Assembly: GCF_001613145.1 (NCBI RefSeq)
Contig: NZ_BDBU01000019.1
Location: forward strand, 62,001-126,000
Reading direction: 5' to 3'
Length of the DNA: 64,000 nucleotides
Origin: Nocardia jejuensis NBRC 103114
GTDB taxonomy: Bacteria > Actinomycetota > Actinomycetes > Mycobacteriales > Mycobacteriaceae
Positions 50,437 through 58,830 of this stretch are shown one piece after another. Under the pieces are notes generated by a model that ran no database searches, had not been told where the DNA came from, and saw only the letters and a list, made by a program, of their open reading frames with translations. Numbering within the stretch: position 1 is the stretch's first letter; each line of letters starts with the position of its first letter. The position numbers were made by a program, and so were the translations under genes.

Positions 50437-51954
50437 ATGAACACAGCACCGAGCAGCAAAGACGAGACACCCAGCTCCATGCGCGCTCGGGGCGGTTATG
50501 CCGCCTACTTCACCGCCACCGAGAGCGACACCGACACCGGGGCCGCATCTGCACCCGGGCGCAGCCACCCGCCACTGCCCGAGCCAACACAGTCTCCCCA
50601 GGAGCAAGACGAATCAATCGGCACCCAAACGAAATTCGCCGCGACCTCGGAACCGTATGGGGCAGAACAACGGCCACAACCCTCCCCACCGCTCGCGCCC
50701 CTTCCCACAGACGCAACGCACACCTACGCAGGGAACCCAGAACCCTACAGCCACGGATCCCGCCAGAGGGGGCCGTCCGATCCCACTCACACACCCCCGG
50801 ACATCGACAGCAGCCATCCCGCCGCTATGTCACCGTCGATCACCGCGACACCTTCACCTCTCGCGTCGCAGTCCGCCGCCCCCACTTCTACCCCCGCGAC
50901 TCACCCTCCCTTTCAGCCGGCCCCACCACCAGCTACCCGGACCCCAGACCGTGTGGGCTACTCCGAACCCGCCGCCTATCAAGCCCTTCCGATTTCACTG
51001 ACCTCCAACGAACTGCTCGCCGACATCGCCGCGAGCCGACAAGCCCAACTTCGCTCGACCACCGGAATGCGCGGTGCGCTCAACAAAGTCGGCTTCAACA
51101 TCGGCCTCTCACCGACCGAGCAACGTACCGAACACCGCCGTGCCCGCATCCGCCGTCAACTCGGTGCCGCCTACCAGGTCGCGGTGCTGAACGTGAAAGG
51201 CGGCGTCGGCAGGACCACCACAGTAGCCGCGCTCGGTGCGACCTTTGCAGCGCTGCGACCCGACCGGGTCGCAGCCATCGACGCCAACCCCGACTTCGGT
51301 GACCTCGCCGCGCGCACCAGCCACCACTCCTTCGGGCTGACACTGCGTGACCTGGCCCAGGAAAAATACATCGACGCATTCTCCGCCGTACAAGCCTTCG
51401 CCTCGATCACCACCTCGGACCTGGCCGTGGTGGCCTCACCCTGGTCGCCCGCCGCCCTGGATCCACTCTCGGGTGCTGAATACTTGGCCGCCACCACCAT
51501 TCTGCGCAAGCACTACAACCTGCTCATGGTCGACTGCGGCACCGCCGTACTCGCCTCGGCCACCCGCGCTGTCCTCGAATCCAGCGACGCGGTCGTACTG
51601 GTCACCCCCGCAACCGTGCGCGGCGTGACCGGCGCGGTCGCCACCATGGAATGGCTCAACGCCCACGGACAGTACCGTCTCGCCGCCCATTCGATCATCG
51701 CGATCGTGCTGCAGCACCCCTCCAAACCCGTCGTCGAGGTCGCACGCATCGAGGAACTCTTCGCCACCGCTGGGCGCCCCACCTTCCTCATTCCCTACGA
51801 CAAACACCTGGCTGAAGGCGGCGAGATCGACCTGCGCCTGCTGGACAACGACACCGCCTTGGCCTTCGAAGACCTCGCGGCCACCGTCGCGGACAGCTTC
51901 CCCGACAACATGATGACCGGATACAGCCGCACCGAACGCGCAGGACACCAGTGA
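50437..51954 (+). CDS. espI: EspI-like ESX regulator with MinD-type ATPase domain
   Basis: The 505-residue protein has a disordered Pro/Thr/Ser-rich first half (about 1-185), then a MinD/ParA-like ATPase domain with the deviant Walker A motif NVKGGVGRTT (K254). Downstream is a DANPDFGDLA box of the P-loop ATPase type and a VVDCGTAVL-like Walker B region. EspI in ESX-1 has the same layout and, in mycobacteria, limits secretion when ATP is low. GAGGGGAAA immediately precedes the ATG. The stop overlaps the eccD start. The regulatory function is inferred from EspI. Confidence 0.82.
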   Translation: MNTAPSSKDETPSSMRARGGYAAYFTATESDTDTGAASAPGRSHPPLPEPTQSPQEQDESIGTQTKFAATSEPYGAEQRPQPSPPLAPLPTDATHTYAGNPEPYSHGSRQRGPSDPTHTPPDIDSSHPAAMSPSITATPSPLASQSAAPTSTPATHPPFQPAPPPATRTPDRVGYSEPAAYQALPISLTSNELLADIAASRQAQLRSTTGMRGALNKVGFNIGLSPTEQRTEHRRARIRRQLGAAYQVAVLNVKGGVGRTTTVAALGATFAALRPDRVAAIDANPDFGDLAARTSHHSFGLTLRDLAQEKYIDAFSAVQAFASITTSDLAVVASPWSPAALDPLSGAEYLAATTILRKHYNLLMVDCGTAVLASATRAVLESSDAVVLVTPATVRGVTGAVATMEWLNAHGQYRLAAHSIIAIVLQHPSKPVVEVARIEELFATAGRPTFLIPYDKHLAEGGEIDLRLLDNDTALAFEDLAATVADSFPDNMMTGYSRTERAGHQ

Positions 51955-53471
51955 GCTCCCCCTCTGCCCTAGCCGCACCACCCCCCGCCACGGCCCAACC
52001 TGCCGAGGTCGCGCGCGCACGCGTGGCAGTCATGGTCGCCGTCTACCAGATCGATGTGGTACTGCCGACCAAATTCAGTGTCGAAACATTCATGGACGAC
52101 CTGCTTTCGGTGCTGAGCGCGACCATCGACGACCCCACCGTCGACTTCACCGCCCCCTCCGGGCACTGGACGCTGGCACGACCAGGCAGCGCACCGATGC
52201 CGCGCTGGAGCACACTCGCAGAGCACGACATCGCCGACGGCTCGCTGCTGATGCTCACATGCACCGACTCGACCGAGACGTTCGACCCACTGGTAGAGGA
52301 CATCACCGACGCCCTCGCACGCGTCAACGAGCGAGAATTCTCCGAATTCGACCCCGGGACAGCCGCATTGACAGGGCTCACGGCATTCGGGATCAGCGCC
52401 GTCACAATCGCGGTGTCGCTCGCTTGGTCGTGGACCCGCACCGGCTCGGTGCTGTGGTGCGCCCTACCCGCACTCGTGCTGGGCGCACTGAGCGTGTTCG
52501 CCGCGATCACCACCCAGCAACGCCACCACTCACCCCGACACGGCCTCGGCCTGACTCTGGCCGCGATTCCACTGCTCGCCGCCGGTGCAGCCATGCTGGT
52601 TCCCCTGCCCTACGGCCAGCACGGCCCCTTCGACGCAGCCAACCTCGCCGCCGCAGCGGCCGTGACCACCATCATCGCGGTCATCGCACTCCGCACGACC
52701 CGTCTGGGCCTTCCCACACTGCTCGCGACCACGGTCCTGGGGACTGTGCTGACCCTCGCCGCGAGTCTGGCTACCACCCTGGACATCTCGCTCCGCCAGA
52801 TATCCGCGGCAACAGCGCTGGCAGGGCTGCTGCTGTTGACCACCGCGCCGCGCCTTGCCGTGCTGATCGCACGAATCCGCCCACCCGACCTGCCCGACCC
52901 GGGTCGCGAGGTCAATCACAGCACCCTGACCGACATCTTCGACGCCGAACTCACCGGCCCCGACGAGCAACAATCGGTACCGCCGCGCGACCGAGCGAGC
53001 CTGTCGCTCGAACACCGCGCCCGCCTGGCAATCAACGGATTGCGCGGGCTGATAGCCGCAGCCTCCATCCTGCTCGCCGGCACCGCAGTGCTCCTGGCCC
53101 AGCAGAGCCCCGGCGGCATCCGCGAAATCCTCACCGGCACCGCCATCGCAGGCGTGCTGGTCATGCGTGCACGCTGGTACCCCGACCGCGTCCAAGCCCT
53201 CGCACTGCTGTCCGCGGCCGCCGCCACTGTGCTCGGTATCGGCGCCGTACTGGTGAACTCGTATGAGACCGCGCCCGCGCGAGTGATGGTCACGCTCACG
53301 ATCGCCGCACTCGCGACCGCTGGATGCAGCGCAGGCGCACGTCTGCCTGCCATGCGGCTCTCACCGGTAGTACGCCGCACGATCGACCTCATCGAATACA
53401 CATTCGTGCTCACCATCCCCATACTCACCTGCTGGATCATGGGCATCTACACCGCCATGCGAGGGCTCTGA
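51951..53471 (+). CDS. eccD: EccD, ESX core membrane channel protein
   Basis: EccD forms the membrane scaffold of the ESX complex. The 506-residue protein has a ubiquitin-like cytoplasmic domain (about 25-105: VAVYQIDVVLPTKF to LLMLTC) followed by about eleven hydrophobic helices from residue 130 to the end. A polar loop at about 325-360 carries acidic residues. GTG 51951 overlaps the espI stop; the stop overlaps the mycP start. Length and pattern are normal. Confidence 0.95.
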   Translation: MSSPSALAAPPPATAQPAEVARARVAVMVAVYQIDVVLPTKFSVETFMDDLLSVLSATIDDPTVDFTAPSGHWTLARPGSAPMPRWSTLAEHDIADGSLLMLTCTDSTETFDPLVEDITDALARVNEREFSEFDPGTAALTGLTAFGISAVTIAVSLAWSWTRTGSVLWCALPALVLGALSVFAAITTQQRHHSPRHGLGLTLAAIPLLAAGAAMLVPLPYGQHGPFDAANLAAAAAVTTIIAVIALRTTRLGLPTLLATTVLGTVLTLAASLATTLDISLRQISAATALAGLLLLTTAPRLAVLIARIRPPDLPDPGREVNHSTLTDIFDAELTGPDEQQSVPPRDRASLSLEHRARLAINGLRGLIAAASILLAGTAVLLAQQSPGGIREILTGTAIAGVLVMRARWYPDRVQALALLSAAAATVLGIGAVLVNSYETAPARVMVTLTIAALATAGCSAGARLPAMRLSPVVRRTIDLIEYTFVLTIPILTCWIMGIYTAMRGL

Positions 53472-54826
53472 TGAGACTGCGTGCCGCGCACGCTCTGCTC
53501 GCCGCGCTCTTGACCGTAGCCGCAGGCATCGCGCCAGCTGCAGCGGTACAGCCACCCGCACCGGTGACCGCACCACCGCCCGACGGGGACAAACCGGGAC
53601 CGGAGTACCCCACCAAACAAGACAAGGGATGCGTCGCAGTCGGTGTGCTTCCCCACAGTGACCTCGCTCAGGTACCTCCACCCGAACGCGCCCTGGACCT
53701 ACGCCGAGTCCGCGCGTTGAGCTCCGGAGCGGGAATCACCGTCGCGGTCATCGACACCGGGGTCAGCCCGAACATGCGCCTGCCCACCCTCGACGGCGGC
53801 GGCGACTACGTCCAATCCGGCGGCGACGGACTGTTCGACTGCGACGCACACGGCACACTCATCGCCGGCATCATCGGCGCCGCACCCGACCCCGCCGACG
53901 GATTCACAGGCGTGGCCCCCGATGCCCGCATCCTGTCCATCCGCTACCGATCCGGAGCCTTCACCCAAGACGGAATCGCCAACTACGATCCTGCCCAACA
54001 ACTCTCGACACAAATGCGGATCCTGGCACGAGCCATCACACGCGCAGCGAACCTCGACGCGAACGTGATCGCCATTGCACTACCGATCTGTGTACCCGCC
54101 ACTCTCGCGGTGGACCACTCGAGCCTGTCCGCTGCGATCAACTACGCCACCCGAATCAAGGGCGCACTCATCGTGGCCGGGGCAGGAGACACCGGCAACG
54201 GCTGCGAGCAAAACCCCGGCATCGATCCCGCCCGCCCCAACGACCCCCGCAACTGGGACGGCGTCAAGACGATCTCCACACCCGGGTGGTACTCCACCGA
54301 TGTACTGACCGTCGGCTACACCACCGCCACCGGGGAGACCGTCTCCGAATCACTGACCGGCCCCTGGGTCTCGGTCGCCGCACCCGGCACCGGGATCGAA
54401 TCACTCGGGCCCGGCGGCGGCGACCTGATCAACGGCGTCGGAGCTCCCGACAAACTCTCCGCAGTCGGAGGCGCCTCATTCGCCGCGGCCTACACCGCCG
54501 GCGTGGCAGCCTTGCTACGCTCCCGATTCCCCAACGAAACCCCAGCCCAGATCGCGGCCCGACTGCAAGCCAGCGCACACGCACCAGCACGCGGCATCGA
54601 CAATATCGTCGGCGCAGGCATGATCGATCCCCTCACAGCCCTGAGCTACCGCACCCCGCCCCCCGCCCCCGCGGGACTCTATGGCGCCACAACACTGACT
54701 ATTCCGGCGCCACCACCCGCCAAGGACCCGCGACCCGCAATCACGGCGCTGTGCGTCATCATCACCGCGCTCCTGCTCGCCATCAGCTCGACTGCGGCGT
54801 ACCGCACGCTCCGGAGGCGGGGTTGA
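53471..54826 (+). CDS. mycP: MycP, mycosin (membrane-anchored subtilisin-like protease)
   Basis: Mycosins are membrane-anchored serine proteases that stabilise the ESX complex. The 451-residue protein has a signal peptide (about 1-25), a Pro-rich pro-like segment, and a catalytic domain with the triad D95 (AVIDTGV), H127 (DAHGTLIAG) and S336 (GGASFAAA). A C-terminal membrane helix lies at about 425-445. The oxyanion position is unusual: GAGD (D240) where subtilases have Asn. ATG 53471 overlaps the eccD stop. The stop overlaps the eccE start. Confidence 0.93.
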   Translation: MRLRAAHALLAALLTVAAGIAPAAAVQPPAPVTAPPPDGDKPGPEYPTKQDKGCVAVGVLPHSDLAQVPPPERALDLRRVRALSSGAGITVAVIDTGVSPNMRLPTLDGGGDYVQSGGDGLFDCDAHGTLIAGIIGAAPDPADGFTGVAPDARILSIRYRSGAFTQDGIANYDPAQQLSTQMRILARAITRAANLDANVIAIALPICVPATLAVDHSSLSAAINYATRIKGALIVAGAGDTGNGCEQNPGIDPARPNDPRNWDGVKTISTPGWYSTDVLTVGYTTATGETVSESLTGPWVSVAAPGTGIESLGPGGGDLINGVGAPDKLSAVGGASFAAAYTAGVAALLRSRFPNETPAQIAARLQASAHAPARGIDNIVGAGMIDPLTALSYRTPPPAPAGLYGATTLTIPAPPPAKDPRPAITALCVIITALLLAISSTAAYRTLRRRG

Positions 54827-56535
54827 CCGAACCACGCATCGCAGTCGGCACAATCGGCAGAACCCCCCTGGCGGTACTGATCATCGGTGGTGGACCCGCC
54901 TTGGCCGCGATATCCACCCGCACACCATGGTGGGTCACCGCGATGCTGGCCTCGGTCGCGATCACCATGACCGCCCTGCGGGTGCGCTCACGCACACCCG
55001 CAGAATGGCTTCTGATCTGGGCCGACTACCGACTCGGGCGCAACACACCATCAACACCCCACACCCTCGCAGCGGACCTGATCGATATCGACACCGCCGC
55101 CGGCTCGTGCGGTATCCGCAGGGGTGAGACAACACTGGCCGCGATGATCCAACTCGCCCCGAACCTGGACCTGCCCACCATCATCACCGAACAGACGGTG
55201 TACACCGAAGACACCCTTCCGGTGGCCCTGCTCCTACCACTGCTGAATCAGTACGGCATCACCGTCGATATCGACATCGTGACCACCGGCCGGCGAGTCC
55301 GCCCGAACGGCGACTACAGCATGCTGTACGACCAACTGATCGGCTCGCACCCTGTCATCGGCGAACGCCGGACCTGGCTCGTGGTCCGTCTGGATCAACA
55401 CCGCAACCTTGCAATGATGACCCACCGCGGACCCAGCGCCGTCGCGGGCCCACGCGCCCTGGCCGCGGCCACCCATCGCATCGCATCACGACTGCGTGAG
55501 CGCGGGATTATCGCCCAGGTCCTGCCCTCCGCCGCGGTCCGAGAGGCAACCCTGTTGCTGCACACCGGAGTTCGCGCACCCGATCTGCAGCAGCAATGGG
55601 ACCACCTGAGCGTGGGCACCGCCGCACGACGCGTCACCAGCTTCACCGTCGACTGGAACCGACTCGGCGACACCGCGCTCGATGACTGCTGGAGCTGGAA
55701 CCGCGGCTGGACCACCGTCGTCATTGGACTGGCCCACCACCAGGACGGGCCACGCGGCCTGGTCCGATTCGTCGGACCCGAACCCGAACACCCGCTACCT
55801 CCCTACCTTCGCCCACTGCCCGGCCGCCAACTCGACGCCTTCCTCGCCACCCTCCCAGGAGAAAAATCGGTACACCAACTACCCCGCCGCCGCGACGGGA
55901 GCAACCTCGCATCCACCACACTGCTACCTGAACTGTTCGTACCCATCGGACCCAACGGCCAGATCCTGGGCGCCATCAGCGGTCAGCCGCACCACACCCT
56001 CGCGATGCCGCTGTACGACCCGGCCCGATACCACCCCCGCCGCCGATCCATCGACATCCGAGCATCGCTACCGGTCGCCCAGCAGATCGTATTGCGCGCC
56101 ATGGTCGTCGGGGCCAGCGTAGAAGTGCACTCCTCTCGCGCACACGCCTGGATACCCCTGGTGCACGCGGTCGGAGACCCGCTCTCACTGCGACTGGCGG
56201 CCAACCCCGATGAACAGCACGAGGATTCGAACACCCCACCCGCGACCCTGATGGTGTTCGACCAGATAACGCCACGTGGCTCTGGCGCCAACACCACCCT
56301 CACCATCGGGGACCCCGGCACCCGGCCACGCAAATCACCCGACCTTGCCATCGAACAGATCGACGAGGCCACCGTCGAGGTCGGCATCCCCCTGCACACG
56401 GTGCGCGTCGACCTCATCGAGCCCCGCGGCGAAACCCGATACTTCGAACAACCACCGAACCCGGTCAGCACCGACCCCGCAGCCAGCGACGCGTCACCAT
56501 CGCCACACCCGCAGATCCCGATCCCCGGTCGATGA
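54823..56535 (+). CDS. eccE: EccE, ESX core membrane protein
   Basis: EccE caps the ESX complex. The 570-residue protein has two N-terminal membrane helices (about 12-55) and a large soluble domain with Arg/Ser/Leu-rich helices. TTG 54823 is the start, overlapping the mycP TGA, with GGAGG five bases upstream. The frame is open further upstream but within mycP. The tail is Pro-rich and polar. The EspR-like gene begins two bases after the stop. Overall order EccD-MycP-EccE matches most ESX loci. Confidence 0.9.
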   Translation: MTEPRIAVGTIGRTPLAVLIIGGGPALAAISTRTPWWVTAMLASVAITMTALRVRSRTPAEWLLIWADYRLGRNTPSTPHTLAADLIDIDTAAGSCGIRRGETTLAAMIQLAPNLDLPTIITEQTVYTEDTLPVALLLPLLNQYGITVDIDIVTTGRRVRPNGDYSMLYDQLIGSHPVIGERRTWLVVRLDQHRNLAMMTHRGPSAVAGPRALAAATHRIASRLRERGIIAQVLPSAAVREATLLLHTGVRAPDLQQQWDHLSVGTAARRVTSFTVDWNRLGDTALDDCWSWNRGWTTVVIGLAHHQDGPRGLVRFVGPEPEHPLPPYLRPLPGRQLDAFLATLPGEKSVHQLPRRRDGSNLASTTLLPELFVPIGPNGQILGAISGQPHHTLAMPLYDPARYHPRRRSIDIRASLPVAQQIVLRAMVVGASVEVHSSRAHAWIPLVHAVGDPLSLRLAANPDEQHEDSNTPPATLMVFDQITPRGSGANTTLTIGDPGTRPRKSPDLAIEQIDEATVEVGIPLHTVRVDLIEPRGETRYFEQPPNPVSTDPAASDASPSPHPQIPIPGR

Positions 56536-56536
56536 A

Positions 56537-56911
56537 ATGAACGGGGACGGGGAAGTAGTGTCCTGGGGTGTGGTAACGGATTCGAAATCGCAGGACGGCG
56601 ATGCGCGATCGCTCGGTGAAAACCTCGAGCAAACCCCGAGACAGGCTGCAGCGGCGATATTTTCACGCCGGCTCTCGGCGTTGATCTCCGAATCGATGGT
56701 CTCGACCGAAGACGGCGCGACACGATCGCTGACCCTGTACTCCCTCGCACAGCACCTGGAGTTGGCATACCCCGATGTGCCTGTCTCCCAATCGGGTCTG
56801 TACCGGCTCATCCATGGGGACGCCATACCCCGCCTCGATCTGATCATCGCGCTGGCACGCGTATTCGACGTACCACCGGAATATTTCGTCACCGGAGAAA
56901 GAGACCGCTGA
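56537..56911 (+). CDS. EspR-like helix-turn-helix regulator
   Basis: A 124-residue protein with the EspR layout: an N-terminal helix (FSRRLSALISESM), the motif LTLYSLAQHLELAYPDVPVSQSGLYRLIHGDAIPRLDLIIALARVFDVPPEYFVTGE. This matches the HTH of EspR, in which TMSAPYLSQLRSG occupies the recognition helix and AALANFFRIKAAYF the same place as ALARVFDVPPEYF. EspR is a nucleoid-associated regulator of ESX-1 genes. ATG 56537 is taken; GTG 56558 has the better ribosome-binding site. It lies at the end of the ESX core operon, so it may control ESX expression, perhaps through the TTCCCA-N4-TGGGAA sites. That link is speculative. Confidence 0.7.
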   Translation: MNGDGEVVSWGVVTDSKSQDGDARSLGENLEQTPRQAAAAIFSRRLSALISESMVSTEDGATRSLTLYSLAQHLELAYPDVPVSQSGLYRLIHGDAIPRLDLIIALARVFDVPPEYFVTGERDR

Positions 56912-56985
56912 TCACCCCAAAAGCCTTCTCGGCAGCGGGAATAGCGTGAACTCCTACCGGCGCTGGGCTCGATACCATCCCAGCC

Positions 56986-57984
56986 ATGCCAGACACCGAC
57001 CCGGGAGATGTCTTTCTTCAACACCGGGAAGCGGTCCTGGAAGCATTGCTGTCCGACCCGTCACTGAACTGGACCGGAACCCCGGAGCCGGAACAAACCC
57101 GGCTCGACGGGGTCGACGAAGACCCATTCACCCCCGGTCTCACACCAGCATCCGGTAACGGTCCGAAGGCCAGCGAGCGGATCCTCGCTCTGTTGAACGG
57201 ACAGAACGCCGATACCGACACCGAGCGGTCGGACTACGTCCCCGCCGATACCGACTACGCGCAGACCCCGGGTACCGAGGACAACACGCAATCCTCGGCC
57301 TCCTCCAGCGACTCGCGTGCCTCCCTAGCGCGACGGGGCGCACCGATCCGCGCTCTGCTCCCGCGCATACGCGAACCCAAGGTGGCATTGGCCATCGCGG
57401 CTGCGTGCACGTTGGTGGTGGCGCTGGCGATCCTGACCTCCGGCGGTGAAACCGAGCCCACGAACAACCCGGCGGTGCTCGCCACCGGCACCGGTTCGCC
57501 CGATCCGCTCACCCCGACCCAGCCCGCCACCCCGACCACCGCCGTGGGATCTCCCATCCAGATCAAATCCGCGCAATCGCACTGCCCTCCAGGCGGTACG
57601 CCGGCAATGGACGCGTTCGCCGGAACCGGTAAGGCATGGTCGTGCCCGCGCGCCTACAAAGTCGACGGTCAGATCCTGATCATCGATCTGGGCCGCTCCT
57701 ATCGAGTCGACTCCATCGGTGTCGTACCAGGATGGGACGCCAGCACCCCCGACGGTGTCGACCAATGGGTGAAATACCGTACTGCCAGCCGGGTTTCGTA
57801 CCGGTTCGATGACGCCAACGCCACCACCTACACCCAGCAGACCCTGGACCAGCGCGCGTTGGTCATCACGAAGGTCAGCCCGGAGATCAGCGCCACCAAG
57901 ATCGTCGTGACCGTCCTCGAGTCCAAAGGTGACCCGGTCCTCAACTCGATCGCCCTGTCCTCGATGGTGGTCACCGGACATTGA
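56986..57984 (+). CDS. Membrane protein with discoidin/F5-8-like extracellular domain
   Basis: The 332-residue protein has a soluble, acidic N-terminus (about 1-110), a basic segment, one membrane helix at about 126-146 (VALAIAAACTLVVALAIL), a Pro/Thr-rich spacer and an extracellular beta-sandwich domain. The domain has the galactose-binding-like pattern: KAWSCPRAYKVDGQILIIDLGRSYRVDSIGVVPG and a terminal KIVVTVLESK strand. Comparable proteins adjoin ESX and actinobacterial membrane loci. The stop overlaps the next start (TTG 57981). Role unknown; a wall-binding anchor for the ESX complex is a possibility. Confidence 0.6.
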   Translation: MPDTDPGDVFLQHREAVLEALLSDPSLNWTGTPEPEQTRLDGVDEDPFTPGLTPASGNGPKASERILALLNGQNADTDTERSDYVPADTDYAQTPGTEDNTQSSASSSDSRASLARRGAPIRALLPRIREPKVALAIAAACTLVVALAILTSGGETEPTNNPAVLATGTGSPDPLTPTQPATPTTAVGSPIQIKSAQSHCPPGGTPAMDAFAGTGKAWSCPRAYKVDGQILIIDLGRSYRVDSIGVVPGWDASTPDGVDQWVKYRTASRVSYRFDDANATTYTQQTLDQRALVITKVSPEISATKIVVTVLESKGDPVLNSIALSSMVVTGH

Positions 57985-58691
57985 CCGCGCACGATCTGAT
58001 CTGCGGATACTGCGCGCACCTCAGCCCGGGCGGCGCGGCACGTTGCGCACACTGCGGAGCGCCACTGGCCAAGGCAGTCGCCGACACAGCGCGTACAGGC
58101 GAGGCCTTGACCGGTCCTGTTCTCGCCGGCGCCGAAAAGGCCATCGGTCCGATAGGCAAGTCAGTCGAAGCCTCGATCACGGCGATCACCGCCACAGGGT
58201 CGCCGTTGCGGCGATGGTGCGCAACTCTCGCAGGGGCTGTCCCTCTGGTGGCCGTGGCCGTCTTTCTGCTGCGCTCGTGCGGCCCGATCCTCCCCCCGAT
58301 CGGGTGGAGTACCCCGGTCAGCTGGAGCACCCCGGTCACCTCACTGCCTCAGACCTTGCGCTCGGCCGCGGTATGCCACGAGGCAGGTGTCAACGGCGAC
58401 CGATGCACCATTGCTGCGGATGATCCGCTACTGGCGGCCGGTGTCGGAGGAGGCAAGGAATTGGCCTTCACCGTGCGCATCGTCACCGCCGATCAACTCG
58501 CCAACGACCTGCAACAGTGGCGGTCGGTCAAACCCACGCTGGTCTCGGACGGCACAGCATTCGTCGCGATCAGCCCCACATGGAGAATCTGGTACGCCGA
58601 AACCCGGGCAGGCCTACAACTCGAAACCAGCCCGCTGCCCAGCGCCGGCGCCGCTCGTGCCTTCTTGATGCGATCGGGACTCCTGCGCTGA
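57981..58691 (+). CDS. Zinc-ribbon membrane protein of unknown function
   Basis: A 236-residue protein with an N-terminal zinc ribbon (CGYCAHLSPGGAARCAHCG, Cys pairs at about 8-11 and 22-25), one membrane helix at about 82-98 (LAGAVPLVAVAVFLL), and an extracytoplasmic domain containing two cysteines. TTG 57981 overlaps the preceding TGA. It is translationally coupled to the discoidin-like protein, so both are probably parts of one envelope assembly. I do not know a function for this family. Confidence 0.6.
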   Translation: MTAHDLICGYCAHLSPGGAARCAHCGAPLAKAVADTARTGEALTGPVLAGAEKAIGPIGKSVEASITAITATGSPLRRWCATLAGAVPLVAVAVFLLRSCGPILPPIGWSTPVSWSTPVTSLPQTLRSAAVCHEAGVNGDRCTIAADDPLLAAGVGGGKELAFTVRIVTADQLANDLQQWRSVKPTLVSDGTAFVAISPTWRIWYAETRAGLQLETSPLPSAGAARAFLMRSGLLR

Positions 58692-58756
58692 CCGGGACCG
58701 GGTCGTTCCCACCCGCGGAGAGCCACGACCGCAGAATTTGTTACATTAATAGATGA

Positions 58757-58772
58757 GCCGTTACATAACGGC
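58757..58772. promoter_or_regulatory. Perfect GCCGTTA-CA-TAACGGC palindrome upstream of gdh
   Basis: Perfect 7-bp arms with a 2-bp spacer, flanked by TGA and ACA. It ends 58 bp before the GDH start. An upstream TTACATT-like element (58740-58747) and the segment after it resemble the promoter before 10054. Confidence 0.6.
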
Positions 58773-58830
58773 ACAATAAACAGGTGCTGTAGCCTCGGGT
58801 GCGGCCCGGATATCGGGAAGGTGCACAACG

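Noticed and set aside
56276..56536. Upstream extension of the EspR-like frame into eccE
   Set aside because: It would overlap eccE for about 260 bp with a Pro/Ser/Arg-rich peptide; ATG 56537 gives a normal HTH protein.
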